In this document: piece after piece, positions 26,410 to 36,182 of the stretch
How the letters are laid out: each line of letters opens with the position of its first letter
How positions within the stretch are numbered: position 1 is the stretch's first letter
Assembly: GCF_002025665.1 (NCBI RefSeq)
Contig: NZ_CP018786.1
Location: forward strand, 2,046,001-2,110,000
Direction: 5' to 3'
Length of the DNA stretch: 64,000 nucleotides
Source of the DNA: Chryseobacterium indologenes
GTDB taxonomy: Bacteria; Bacteroidota; Bacteroidia; Flavobacteriales; Weeksellaceae
The notes under the pieces: generated by a model
What the model was told of the DNA's origin: nothing
Seen by the model: the letters and a program-made list of their open reading frames with translations, nothing else
The model's database searches: none
Position numbers and translations under genes: made by a program

Positions 26410-26945
26410 TGAGATTGACTTTTGTATTATGTTTATTGGCAGCGCAGGCTGTATCCGGACAGAAAATTATCTGGGAAGAAGGCAAAAAATTAACATGGGA
26501 TAACTTTAAAAGCCCGGTTAGCAAGAAAAAGAATCCTGATGTAGCAGCATATACCCATTGTGGCTGGGAGTTTTATTCTGAAAAATCTTCCAATCCAAAA
26601 GCGCCGGTTACGATTACCATTAAAACGCTCTTTCATGAAGATAAATCCTGGAAAGATGTCAAAAGAATGGATGATTATATCCTGCTGCATGAACAAAAGC
26701 ATTTTGATATTGCAGAATTATTTGTGAGAAAATTCAGAAAGGCTGTTGCTGAAAAAATTAAAAATTCTGGAGATTATAATAAATATTTCAAAGCAATTTA
26801 TAACGGAATCGCTATTGATTATAAAAACTTCCAGATGGCCTATGACAGCGAAACCCGTCATGGAATCGATAAAGAAAAACAAACCGAATATAATCAGTTG
26901 ATTTCTGAACAACTAGACAACTTAAAAAGCTATAAAACCCTTTGA
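26409..26945 (+). CDS. DUF922-like exported putative zinc protease
   Basis: A 178-residue exported protein (signal peptide ending near VSGQ). It contains LLHEQKHFD with a possible zinc motif His94-Glu-Gln-Lys-His98, and a WEEGKKLTWDNFKS segment typical of DUF922-type putative peptidases. The third zinc ligand and activity are unproven. It overlaps the upstream lipoprotein by one base and the downstream nuclease by four, so all three are translationally coupled. Confidence 0.75.
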   Translation: MRLTFVLCLLAAQAVSGQKIIWEEGKKLTWDNFKSPVSKKKNPDVAAYTHCGWEFYSEKSSNPKAPVTITIKTLFHEDKSWKDVKRMDDYILLHEQKHFDIAELFVRKFRKAVAEKIKNSGDYNKYFKAIYNGIAIDYKNFQMAYDSETRHGIDKEKQTEYNQLISEQLDNLKSYKTL

Positions 26946-29629
26946 AATTCCTCAATAAGATCATCCACGAACTGCTATCACAAAACACTGACCTTTCTGC
27001 GTTTAATATCATTCTACCCGGAAAACGTCCCATTGTGTTTGTCAGACAGATTCTGGAGGAAAATAACTATTCAGGGTTTCTTCCCAACTTTTTTACCATC
27101 GAGGAGCTTATCAATAAAATAGCGGATCATCAGACTATTCAGGGAATTCCGTTGTGGCTTTTCTCTTTTGATGTATACCGAAGCCTGAATCTTATCCCAA
27201 GAGATGATTTTTCCGATTTTCTGAAATGGTTTCCCACCTTACAGAAGGATTGGGATGATATTCTCAAATTTTCAGACAGTGATCAGGCAGTTCTGCAGTA
27301 TATGTTTGATGAGGAAAGGATCAAAGAATGGGCTCAGGACCTTGGAGAGGATGACGATGTTCCAAGAAAAAAGTTTCTTAATTTCTGGCAGAATATGAAC
27401 GTTTTTCTCCCTGTTCTAAAAGAAAGATTGCAGGAGAGGAACTGGGCAACTTCCGGAATGATTCACGAGGTGGCTAAAGCCAGGATTGCCGACTTTGCAA
27501 AAAATACCAAAGAAGAATTTGTTTTTTGTGGTTTCAATGCCTTTACTCCAGTAGAAGAAAAGCTTGTAAGAAGCCTTTTGCAGTGGAATAAAGCGCAGTG
27601 CTTTTTTCAGGCAGACCGTTATTATTTCGATGATGAGAGACAGGAAGCCGGAAAATTCCTTAGAAATCATAAAACATGGAAAGAGTTTGATGATAACAGG
27701 GCTTTTCAGTGGATAGAAGACGATTTTAATCAACCTAAAAAAATTAAGGTATACGAAGTGTCCGGGAATGTAACCCAGACCAAAGTATTGCCTGAGATCT
27801 TTAAAGAGATCAATAATAAAACTTACTCCAATACTGCGGTAGTGCTGCTGGATGAAAACCTTCTTCCTGCCAGCCTTGATGTGATGCATGGTGTTGATAA
27901 TTTGAATATTACAATGGGATTTCCGTTGAAAAACTTATCTTTCTCCAATGCAGTGAAACGTCTTTTCTACCTGCAGAAACAATTGGAAAAAAACAAACTG
28001 TCTTATTATTACAGAGATGTTTTCCCCATTTTGGAAGAACTTCCCAAATCTGTAGAAGATGAACAGATTATCAATGATTTTAAAGCCAAAGTAGAAGAGA
28101 GGAATATTGTCTATATTTCTCGAAAACTTTTACATGAACTGCTTAGTGGTCTGTCTTATTATGGACTTCTTCAAAAAGCAACAGGAACCAACGGCTATCT
28201 GGATATGCTTATTGAGTTCTGTCAGCAGGTAAAATGGCTTGAGATAGATGATATTCAGTATGAGAATGTCTCTCACTTTGAAAATGCATTCAGAATCATC
28301 AAAAACCAGTTGACTCCCTACAATATTGAGATCAAAATGGAAACGCTGGAAATCCTGATTAATCAGCATATCAATTCTGAGAGTATTGATTTTCAGGGAG
28401 AACCTCTGAGAGGACTTCAGATCATGGGACTACTGGAAACGCGTCTTCTTAACTTTGAAAACGTTATTCTGCTTTCTGTAAACGAAGGAAAACTTCCGCT
28501 TGGAAACTCTCAGAATACCTATATTCCTTTTGATATCCGAAGGTTCTTTGATCTTCATACTTTTCTTGAAAATGACAGCATTTATGCCTATCACTTTTAC
28601 AGGCTGATTCAGGATGCGAAAAATGTACATTTGCTGTACAATGCTTTAAGCTCTGGAGTGAATACCGGCGAGAAGAGCCGTTTCATTACACAGATCGAGA
28701 TGGAGAGTTCTCATGACATCGAACATCTCATTATTGAAAATTCTTCTGAACCTATTGCCACCAAACCCATAGAAATTTCCAAGACACAAATTGTACAGGA
28801 TCGTCTTCAAAAATGGAAGGAAAAAGTATCAGCTTCCCATCTGACGAGTTATCTTTATAATCCGATTGATTTCTACCTTTCCAAGATTTTAAACACTTCG
28901 GAAACGGATGAAATTGAAGAGGAGCTGTCGATAAAAAATTATGGAAATCTAGTCCATTATTCACTTCAAGAAGTTTATGAGGTATTGAAGGGTAAGGTTT
29001 TAAAAGAAAGTGATTTAAAGAATTCAGTTAAAGCAGTAGATGAATATATAAATATTGCTATTGAAAAACTGAAGCACCAGCCGGAATTCTATGAAAAAGG
29101 AATGAATTATATCCATAAGGCCATTGCTAAAAAGGTAATTGAAAATGTGCTGAATCATGATCTTGAACTCATAAAACAGGGCAATAAACTGGAGATCATT
29201 GATATTGAAAGAAGGTTTGAAAATATAGATTTTCCTCTCGATGGAAATGATAAAATTTCTTTCTTTGGATTCATTGACCGGATTGATAAGCTGAACGGTA
29301 CTCTAAGAATTATTGATTATAAGACAGCGAAGATTAAAAATCTCAATGTAAAGATTGATCAGGATAATGTAGATGAATATTTTCATAACAGCGACAGGAA
29401 GCAGGCACTTCAGCTTTGTATTTATCATTACGTTGTTCAGCACCTTCCTGAGTTTTGGGGATTCCCGATTGAAACAGGAATATGGAGTTTTGCAGACGCT
29501 AAGAAAGGAATGGTTTCATTGCAGTTCGATAAAGGAAATATTGACGATGCCATGAAATCGGTTAAAAGCCTTATTCTTGAAATCCTTAACCCGGATATTA
29601 ATTTCGTGGAAACTATAAAAACGTATTAA
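26942..29629 (+). CDS. PD-(D/E)XK nuclease-domain protein (AddB/RecB-like)
   Basis: An 895-residue cytoplasmic protein resembling the AddB class: a degenerate helicase-like N-terminal part (LPGKRPIVFVRQIL near residue 25) and a C-terminal RecB-type nuclease domain with SHLTSYLYNPIDFYLSKIL (about residue 630) and the catalytic IIDYKT motif (about residue 800). It would act in recombinational repair of double-strand breaks with a UvrD-like AddA partner, which is not adjacent. The start is an unusual TTG overlapping the upstream stop TGA; the frame and family-like N-terminus support it. Confidence 0.8.
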   Translation: MKFLNKIIHELLSQNTDLSAFNIILPGKRPIVFVRQILEENNYSGFLPNFFTIEELINKIADHQTIQGIPLWLFSFDVYRSLNLIPRDDFSDFLKWFPTLQKDWDDILKFSDSDQAVLQYMFDEERIKEWAQDLGEDDDVPRKKFLNFWQNMNVFLPVLKERLQERNWATSGMIHEVAKARIADFAKNTKEEFVFCGFNAFTPVEEKLVRSLLQWNKAQCFFQADRYYFDDERQEAGKFLRNHKTWKEFDDNRAFQWIEDDFNQPKKIKVYEVSGNVTQTKVLPEIFKEINNKTYSNTAVVLLDENLLPASLDVMHGVDNLNITMGFPLKNLSFSNAVKRLFYLQKQLEKNKLSYYYRDVFPILEELPKSVEDEQIINDFKAKVEERNIVYISRKLLHELLSGLSYYGLLQKATGTNGYLDMLIEFCQQVKWLEIDDIQYENVSHFENAFRIIKNQLTPYNIEIKMETLEILINQHINSESIDFQGEPLRGLQIMGLLETRLLNFENVILLSVNEGKLPLGNSQNTYIPFDIRRFFDLHTFLENDSIYAYHFYRLIQDAKNVHLLYNALSSGVNTGEKSRFITQIEMESSHDIEHLIIENSSEPIATKPIEISKTQIVQDRLQKWKEKVSASHLTSYLYNPIDFYLSKILNTSETDEIEEELSIKNYGNLVHYSLQEVYEVLKGKVLKESDLKNSVKAVDEYINIAIEKLKHQPEFYEKGMNYIHKAIAKKVIENVLNHDLELIKQGNKLEIIDIERRFENIDFPLDGNDKISFFGFIDRIDKLNGTLRIIDYKTAKIKNLNVKIDQDNVDEYFHNSDRKQALQLCIYHYVVQHLPEFWGFPIETGIWSFADAKKGMVSLQFDKGNIDDAMKSVKSLILEILNPDINFVETIKTY

Positions 29630-29815
29630 AAATAGCTGACATGTATTGGGAAACATGTCTGGTCTGAAAAATGAGGGAATATTTGTTTTTAAGTTATAGA
29701 CTGAAATGCATTTATTTACTTCACAGAATAGTCAGTTAATCAGGTAACTTTTTGTGTATCTTTACTACTTATTAAAAACTTTTAAAGTTTAAATCAGATA
29801 CATTAAGCAGCACCA

Positions 29816-32179
29816 ATGAAAAAGATCCTGATATTTTTAGCTATTGCTTTTTCTCTTATTATCAAATCTCAGCAAAAGAATGATTCTCTGAATATTGCTC
29901 TTCAGAATGTAACTAAAGACACAAAATTTGGGCTTGCTCTTAGTGGTGGAGGTGCAAAGGGGTTTGCCCATATCGGAATTCTCAAGATGATTGATTCATT
30001 GGGAATTAAAGTAGATTATATCACAGGAACCAGTATGGGAGGTATTCTGGGAGGTTTATATGCAATGGGATATAACGCAGATCAGCTGAAACATACAATC
30101 TATAAAATGGATTGGAACAGGATTCTGAGCAATAAAATTCCTTATAATAAAGTAAATATCAGTGAAAAGGATGAATACGACAAATATATTCTTGAATTTC
30201 CGGTAGTCAAAGGATTTCCGACTCTTCCGAGTTCTTATATTGAAGGACAGTACATGGGAGAGGTTCTTAATACGCTTACTTTCAATGCAAAACATATCAA
30301 CGATTTCAGCAAACTGAGGATTCCCGTGCAGCTTACTTCTTCCGATATTGAAAACGGAGGTCTGGTAATGCAGAAAGAAGGATCACTACCGTTGGCTATT
30401 CGTTCTACACTGGCCATTCCTGCCGCTTTTGCTCCTGTTTATATTGATGGGAAACTTTTGGTGGATGGCGGTTTGGATCGTAATTATCCAGCCAATGAGG
30501 TGCGTGAGATGGGTGCTGATTTTGTTATTGGTGGATACACGGGTTTCAGGCTTTTTACGAAAAAGGAGATTGAAAACCCGATGAAGATGATTTATCAGAC
30601 TCATGCTATCCGTTCGGTGGAGGATTTTAAGCATCAAAAAGAACTCTCTAATATTCTCGTAGATTTTGTAGATCCATTGGGAGAAATTACAACGAAGGAT
30701 TTTGCCAGATTCAGAAAGATTATCAAAATAGGAGAGGTTGAAGCCAGAAAGCACCTGCCTGAGTTTGTAGCTCTTGCAGAGGCGCAGCGAAAAGCCGGAA
30801 TTACGTATGAACATATGATGATTGAAGAGGTGAAACTGCCCACCACAAAATTTACTTTTAATGAAGAAGACGGAACGCCTATTACTGATGCGGCAGAAAT
30901 TGAAGTACTGAAAAAGCAGATGGGGCTTACGGAAGGGAAGTATTACGATGCAAAAACCGTTAATGAAGCTATAGACCGTGTGTTTGGAATGCGCCAGTAC
31001 GTTAAAGTGTATTATACCTACACGAATGTAAACGATGGTCTTGTGATGAATGTATTTGTGAAAAGAGCGAAAAAAGGAGCGTTTAAACTCGCGCTGCACT
31101 ATGATACTGAACAGTCCGTAGGGATTATTGTCAATTATACGTACAGAAATATTCTTCTCAACCGATCAAGATTTCTGGCAACAGTGGATATTTCTGAACG
31201 TTTCAAAGCTAAACTTGCTTACCAGCAGTTCTTAGACAGTGGAGAGCGTCTGTGGCTGGATCTGGAAGCCAAAATGGTTCACCTGAAAAGTAATGACCTG
31301 AACTTCAGGCTGTATGATATCAGTGAAGATGGCGGGGACCGTTTTCCTAACCATATGTACCGTAATATAACCGGAAAGATTGCGCTGAATTATAACATCA
31401 ATCCCAATGCTTATCTATCTCTGGGAACGGAATTTAGTACGGAAAGAATGTATAGTTTACTGGATAAGGTCGATCAATCAAAAGTAGATAATTACAGCAA
31501 GAAGCTTTATAACCACAGTAATTTCAATACTTTCCTGAAATTTGAACAGAACAATCTTAATAAAAGATATTTTACTACAAAAGGAAATCATCTTCAGGTG
31601 AGTACAAGATTTTATTACGGAGATCAGTATGAGCTTTATGATCTGAACACCGTGCAGCCTCTCTTGTACCTGATCCTTAATCCAAAAGAATCTTACTATT
31701 CCGAGCCTAAAAACCTTGTTTCATTCACATTAAATGAGAACTTTTTTTACCCGATCACAAGAAGGCTGACGGTAAAGGCTAACGTGTTTTTGGGTGCGAG
31801 TTTTGGATCAAAGAAAGAAGATCAGGTTCCCTATCTGTTTTTGAATCAAAAGTATAATCTGGGAGGGAGCGAATACAATTACGATCTGCTAAGCCCTGAA
31901 TTCAACGGTCTTCGCCAAAAAGAACTTCCGATGACTTCGGTAGCTAAGGCTGCCATTTCATTTCAGTACAGAATTATGAAAAAACTTTATCTTACCCCTT
32001 CGTTCAGCTATGGAAAGGTAAGTGAAGAACTTTCTCCTTTTAATGACAGTTTTGATATGTTTGGTTATGGACTAAACCTTGGCTACGAATCTCTTATCGG
32101 TCCTATCAGTATGAATATTTCCAGAAACAGCCAGCTTGACTTTTCAAGGATCTATTTCAGTATTGGCTTCAAATTCTAA
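29816..32179 (+). CDS. Patatin-like phospholipase fused to a BamA-type outer-membrane barrel
   Basis: A 787-residue exported protein of the PlpD-like type V secretion family. The patatin lipase domain (about residues 36-240) has the oxyanion glycine loop GGGAKGFAHIG, nucleophile Ser73 in GTSMG and catalytic Asp217 in VDGG. A POTRA-like segment (about 345-415) and a 16-strand-like beta-barrel (about 420-787, ending in Phe) follow. In the type Vd model the barrel inserts in the outer membrane and carries the lipase; no release cleavage site is evident. Flanked by a bidirectional terminator. Confidence 0.92.
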   Translation: MKKILIFLAIAFSLIIKSQQKNDSLNIALQNVTKDTKFGLALSGGGAKGFAHIGILKMIDSLGIKVDYITGTSMGGILGGLYAMGYNADQLKHTIYKMDWNRILSNKIPYNKVNISEKDEYDKYILEFPVVKGFPTLPSSYIEGQYMGEVLNTLTFNAKHINDFSKLRIPVQLTSSDIENGGLVMQKEGSLPLAIRSTLAIPAAFAPVYIDGKLLVDGGLDRNYPANEVREMGADFVIGGYTGFRLFTKKEIENPMKMIYQTHAIRSVEDFKHQKELSNILVDFVDPLGEITTKDFARFRKIIKIGEVEARKHLPEFVALAEAQRKAGITYEHMMIEEVKLPTTKFTFNEEDGTPITDAAEIEVLKKQMGLTEGKYYDAKTVNEAIDRVFGMRQYVKVYYTYTNVNDGLVMNVFVKRAKKGAFKLALHYDTEQSVGIIVNYTYRNILLNRSRFLATVDISERFKAKLAYQQFLDSGERLWLDLEAKMVHLKSNDLNFRLYDISEDGGDRFPNHMYRNITGKIALNYNINPNAYLSLGTEFSTERMYSLLDKVDQSKVDNYSKKLYNHSNFNTFLKFEQNNLNKRYFTTKGNHLQVSTRFYYGDQYELYDLNTVQPLLYLILNPKESYYSEPKNLVSFTLNENFFYPITRRLTVKANVFLGASFGSKKEDQVPYLFLNQKYNLGGSEYNYDLLSPEFNGLRQKELPMTSVAKAAISFQYRIMKKLYLTPSFSYGKVSEELSPFNDSFDMFGYGLNLGYESLIGPISMNISRNSQLDFSRIYFSIGFKF

Positions 32180-32207
32180 ACAAAAATTTTATCAATTTAG
32201 AAGATAG

Positions 32208-32252
32208 TAAAAATCCTTTTATCTAAATAAGTACTTTAGATAAAAGGATTTA
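32208..32252. terminator. Bidirectional terminator between patatin and peroxidase genes
   Basis: A 17-bp perfect stem (32211-32227 pairs with 32235-32251) around a 7-base loop lies between convergent genes, with T-rich sequence on both sides. Confidence 0.85.
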
Positions 32253-32277
32253 CTGTTTATAGAATCAATTATTTAAT

Positions 32278-33420
32278 CTATTTTCTTGGGATTTCCGGTC
32301 TTGGCATTTTGTAATAGCTTCCGGACATACTTTTTAAAAATGCAACAATGGCATCTATCTCCTGCTCATTCAGATGTAGAGGCTTTATCAGATGATCTGT
32401 GACCGGAAAATTAGGATCAGCTTTTTTTTCTTCCGGAGTAGGGTTAATCATCTGCATTCCGCTGTTGTATAAACTGACAACACCATGCATGTCATCCATC
32501 AGTCCGTTATGCATCCATGGAGCAGTGTAATCAAGATCTCTCAGCGAAGGGGTTTTAAATTTACCGGTATCATCAGAATTTTTGGTGATATGATAGAGAC
32601 CCAGATCCTCATATTCCCGTTTGTAATAAGTAAGCCCTATGTTGTGAAAAGATTCGTCTGTAAGATTTTTTCCGTAGTGACAGTTCATGCACCTTGCTTT
32701 GGTACGGAAGAGATGCATCCCGTAGATTTCCTTATCACTCATGGCTTTATAATCACCTTTAATGAAATTATCAAGTTTGCTGGGCTGACTTCTGATTGTC
32801 CTTTGGAAAGTAGAAAGAGCTTTGGCGATTTTATCAAATGTAATCTTATCAGTTTGATAGACATCTTTAAAAAGCTTCTTGTATTCTTTAAATTTTGAAA
32901 GTTTTCCGGCCAGCTTTTCCGGCTTCATATTCATTTCGTTATGAGCAGAAATAGGTCCTACAAGTTGTTCTTCCAATGTCTTGGCTCTTCCGTCCCAGAA
33001 ATAGGATTGGCGATCCGCAATATTGAAAAGCGATTGTGTATTTCTTTTTCCCTGCAAATGATCGGTTCCCAATGCCACTTCCTGACCGTCTGCCCAGCCC
33101 AGTTCAGGGTTGTGACAGCTGCTGCAGGATACCTGGCTGGATTGTGACAGTTTGGGATCAAAAAACAGCTTTTTTCCAAGTATTACTTCGGGTAATTCCT
33201 GTGTATCATAATAATTGGAATCCCATTCTATGGCTTCAAATTCTTTCCATTTCACCTCTGCATCCACTGTAGGTTTGGGCCAGTATTGTACAGGTCTTTT
33301 ATATTGTTCTATAGTTTCTCCATAGTCTACTTTGTATTGTTGAAGAGTATGCTGCATAGAGAATAGAGCAATTCCTCCAAGAACAACGAATAATTTAATA
33401 TCTGAAAATTTTATCATCAT
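32278..33420 (-). CDS. Di-haem cytochrome c peroxidase (MauG/CcpA family)
   Basis: A 380-residue exported protein with an N-terminal hydrophobic segment and two c-type haem motifs, CSSCH (Cys99-His103) and CMNCH (Cys244-His248), at the spacing typical of bacterial di-haem peroxidases. These reduce hydrogen peroxide in the periplasm with electrons from cytochromes; MauG relatives instead oxidise protein or metal substrates. It is the last gene of the receptor operon, 4 bases after the DUF6850 gene, suggesting a role tied to the imported substrate rather than general peroxide defence. Confidence 0.92.
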   Translation of the reverse strand: MMIKFSDIKLFVVLGGIALFSMQHTLQQYKVDYGETIEQYKRPVQYWPKPTVDAEVKWKEFEAIEWDSNYYDTQELPEVILGKKLFFDPKLSQSSQVSCSSCHNPELGWADGQEVALGTDHLQGKRNTQSLFNIADRQSYFWDGRAKTLEEQLVGPISAHNEMNMKPEKLAGKLSKFKEYKKLFKDVYQTDKITFDKIAKALSTFQRTIRSQPSKLDNFIKGDYKAMSDKEIYGMHLFRTKARCMNCHYGKNLTDESFHNIGLTYYKREYEDLGLYHITKNSDDTGKFKTPSLRDLDYTAPWMHNGLMDDMHGVVSLYNSGMQMINPTPEEKKADPNFPVTDHLIKPLHLNEQEIDAIVAFLKSMSGSYYKMPRPEIPRK

Positions 33421-33424
33421 GTGT

Positions 33425-34939
33425 TTAAAATATACTTCCTATACTGACTGCCAATAAAGTATTGCTGCCATTGTTAAAATTACTGTAGATCATCTTAGCT
33501 CCTACAAAAGCATTTTTCACGACAGGGAAGTTGAAATGAAAATGAATATCAAGTTTTGCCTGCCAGAAATCCGAAGACTGAAAGACATAATTTTCCTGAA
33601 GCATTGTATTGATGGAAGGTTTTCCGGAATTGTTGAAAAGCGCATCTTTTTGATAGACATTGGTAGCTGAAAGTCCTGTTACAACAGACAAGGTCTGCAG
33701 ATTTTCGAAAGTTTTCAACCATTGATAATCCGCTCCATACATAAGTTTACTTAATTCTATTCTTGATAGAGGACTGCTGTACTTTTCTTTTTCCTGAACC
33801 CATCCAAAGAAGGGAAGCAGAGATGATTTTGCCTTTTCATTGCCCACCTGTATAAGCCCTTTGAAAATAATAGTATTGATCTTATGGTTGTATTTTTCCA
33901 CACTTCCGATCTGTATATAATTTCTTGAGTTCTCGTTCATAAAGAGGTTTTCTGTTCCTTTTCTTTCTGTACTGCTTCCTTCTGCAGAAATTCCCCAGAC
34001 TGTTTTTTCTGAATCAAAGAATTTTCCAGCCGAAAAGGTAAACTGCTGTTCATCAATTTTTGAGGCATTCAGATCTGCATATTCTGTCAATAATTTATCA
34101 AGATTAAACTTTTTAAGACCTATATTCAGATACCAGTTTCTGTTGTCTGCTTCAAAGATCTGTAAACCTCCTCCGTAAGACCAACCTTCGTAATAGGCCT
34201 GACGAAGTTTTCCGGAAAGCAGCTCGTTGTAATTTCCCAATCCACTCATATTATAAATCATAGGGTATCCCTGATTGCTTACAAAGCTCAGATAGTGTTT
34301 TTGAGTATATTTTTCAGCATGTACATAAGCTCCAACTCTGAACTTCTCCAGAATCAGTTTATCAGCTCCCATTGCCAAAGAAAAATGAGCCGCTGTATTT
34401 TTCGGTCGTGGATCTATATCTCTGTAACTCAATGTTGCCTGGTAACTTCCTGTAATTCCTAAAGTGTAAGTGTCTATTTTTCTGGAATATCCTCCTGAAA
34501 AGCTATAGTTTTCAAATTTCATATCACCACCCACACTGTCCGCTGCTACATAAGGATAGATGAGATCATAATCTGAATTTTCATTCCATACCATGTGCTT
34601 ATTTTTCCCTTGTGTGTAAGAAGCATTTCCCCAAACTGAAGTTTTATCATCGAGCTTCTGTAAACTGTACACTTCCGCGCCCCATAAGTTTATTCCTTTT
34701 CCTTTTTGTTGCAGCTGGTTAGGAGTGTTGCTTTTTTCTGTCAATACATTAAAAATAGTGCTGCTATACTTCCTTGCCCCGGAATAACTGGCCGGATTAA
34801 TGGTAATACTGTTTTTAATAAGCCTTTCAAAGCTATATTCTTCACGCACTTTCTCTGTGATAGTGTCATTGATCTGGGCATGCATTCTTATCCCTGAAAA
34901 GGAGCTGAACAGGATAGATATGGAAAGAAAATATTTCAT
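33425..34939 (-). CDS. DUF6850-like outer-membrane beta-barrel protein
   Basis: A 504-residue exported protein with signal peptide (MHAQ) and alternating amphipathic strands through most of its length, ending IGSIF with the C-terminal Phe of barrel proteins. Matches what is known of DUF6850 proteins by size and context beside a DUF4876 lipoprotein and TonB receptor; function unknown. It probably forms a second pore or a docking barrel. One base separates it from the upstream gene. Confidence 0.8.
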   Translation of the reverse strand: MKYFLSISILFSSFSGIRMHAQINDTITEKVREEYSFERLIKNSITINPASYSGARKYSSTIFNVLTEKSNTPNQLQQKGKGINLWGAEVYSLQKLDDKTSVWGNASYTQGKNKHMVWNENSDYDLIYPYVAADSVGGDMKFENYSFSGGYSRKIDTYTLGITGSYQATLSYRDIDPRPKNTAAHFSLAMGADKLILEKFRVGAYVHAEKYTQKHYLSFVSNQGYPMIYNMSGLGNYNELLSGKLRQAYYEGWSYGGGLQIFEADNRNWYLNIGLKKFNLDKLLTEYADLNASKIDEQQFTFSAGKFFDSEKTVWGISAEGSSTERKGTENLFMNENSRNYIQIGSVEKYNHKINTIIFKGLIQVGNEKAKSSLLPFFGWVQEKEKYSSPLSRIELSKLMYGADYQWLKTFENLQTLSVVTGLSATNVYQKDALFNNSGKPSINTMLQENYVFQSSDFWQAKLDIHFHFNFPVVKNAFVGAKMIYSNFNNGSNTLLAVSIGSIF

Positions 34940-34940
34940 T

Positions 34941-36161
34941 TTAATTGAATAAAGATGGCTTTACACCATGTTCAAAGTCTGTTGTGGAGTTATTGGTATC
35001 TTTAAGGATATTTTTACCATCTATTGTTTTTCCTGTCACTTTTCTGCGGACAGCTTTTCCGAAACGATTTTTATCTCCGTCAAAAGTAGTTACAGAAGTC
35101 CATCCCATATCTAGAGAAGGTGAAGTTACCAGCCATTGGAATGAATCCTGTACACTTAAATTAACGGCATCTGTGATCCACTCATTAGGAATTTTAACAG
35201 CAGTTCCGTCCATGGGATATACATCACCGTTAATGGTAAGGTTATATGTGTAAGTATAAGAGTTTTGAGCAACCAGAGTTTCATTAGTCATTCCCTGTGG
35301 CATACGTGCCAAAGCATAGGCATAATATCCTTGGGTATGAATTACCATTTTTTCAAAAACATTCACCATTTTCGGAACGGTAGGATTGTCAATGTCATCT
35401 GAGTCTTCCTTGAAAATCTGGAAGTTGGCATTGGATAGATTAATAGAAGAAGGGTTGAAATCTTTATGATTAATAGCGTCTTCTGCAATAATAATGGATT
35501 CTCCGGCTTTTACGGGATAGATGGTTCCATTTCCCGGAATTCTGATGATGGCACCTGCAGATAGAGTAGTTGCCATGATATTGGGGCTGTAATCCTGTTT
35601 TTCATTGGTCATAAAACTGGATTGAATTAGTAGCATACCATCTGCATACAAAGTCTTGTCCGTATTATTGGTAATTTTAAAATACTGATCACCGAAATAC
35701 ATCGCTCCCTGTGGTGTTTTTGTTCCGGTAAAGAAGACTTCTTCTAAGATCAGATCACTGCTGTTACCTGATTTCAAAGAGAGATCCAGCGTTTTGCTGG
35801 TTTCATTACCATTGATAACGATTCCGTTTTGTACGCCGGCAACTTTAGCTTCTACCGATCCGGAGTTATCACCATATATAATGCTTCCTTCCGCAGTAAT
35901 GTTGTACGTTCCTGAAGGAAGGACAACTTGCAAAACGTTGGTGTTTTTAAGTTCCTGAGTAATAGTAAATCCTGAATTTAACTCTTTGAAACTGATCGAA
36001 AGGTTTTTATATTCTTTAACCTGAATATTGTCAGGAACTACTTTAAGTTCCAGCTTTAATGAGGTTTTTGCTTCCGGAGCTTCATTGGAATCTGAAGAAC
36101 AGGCTGTAATGGCAAAAGCTGCGCACAATACGAACAGTGTTCTTAATACATGTTTTAACAT
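34941..36161 (-). CDS. DUF4876 lipoprotein
   Basis: A 406-residue outer-membrane lipoprotein (Cys21 in ITACSSDSNEAPEA) of the DUF4876 type. An N-terminal Ig-like domain (about 35-130: LKLELKVVPDNIQVKEYKNL) precedes a larger beta domain starting near LILEEVFFTGT, reminiscent of surface substrate-binding lipoproteins. Probably surface-exposed, acting beside the TonB receptor 21 bases upstream as SusD does beside SusC (inference). Ligand unknown. Confidence 0.8.
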   Translation of the reverse strand: MLKHVLRTLFVLCAAFAITACSSDSNEAPEAKTSLKLELKVVPDNIQVKEYKNLSISFKELNSGFTITQELKNTNVLQVVLPSGTYNITAEGSIIYGDNSGSVEAKVAGVQNGIVINGNETSKTLDLSLKSGNSSDLILEEVFFTGTKTPQGAMYFGDQYFKITNNTDKTLYADGMLLIQSSFMTNEKQDYSPNIMATTLSAGAIIRIPGNGTIYPVKAGESIIIAEDAINHKDFNPSSINLSNANFQIFKEDSDDIDNPTVPKMVNVFEKMVIHTQGYYAYALARMPQGMTNETLVAQNSYTYTYNLTINGDVYPMDGTAVKIPNEWITDAVNLSVQDSFQWLVTSPSLDMGWTSVTTFDGDKNRFGKAVRRKVTGKTIDGKNILKDTNNSTTDFEHGVKPSLFN

Positions 36162-36182
36162 AATTTATTGAATTGAAATTGT

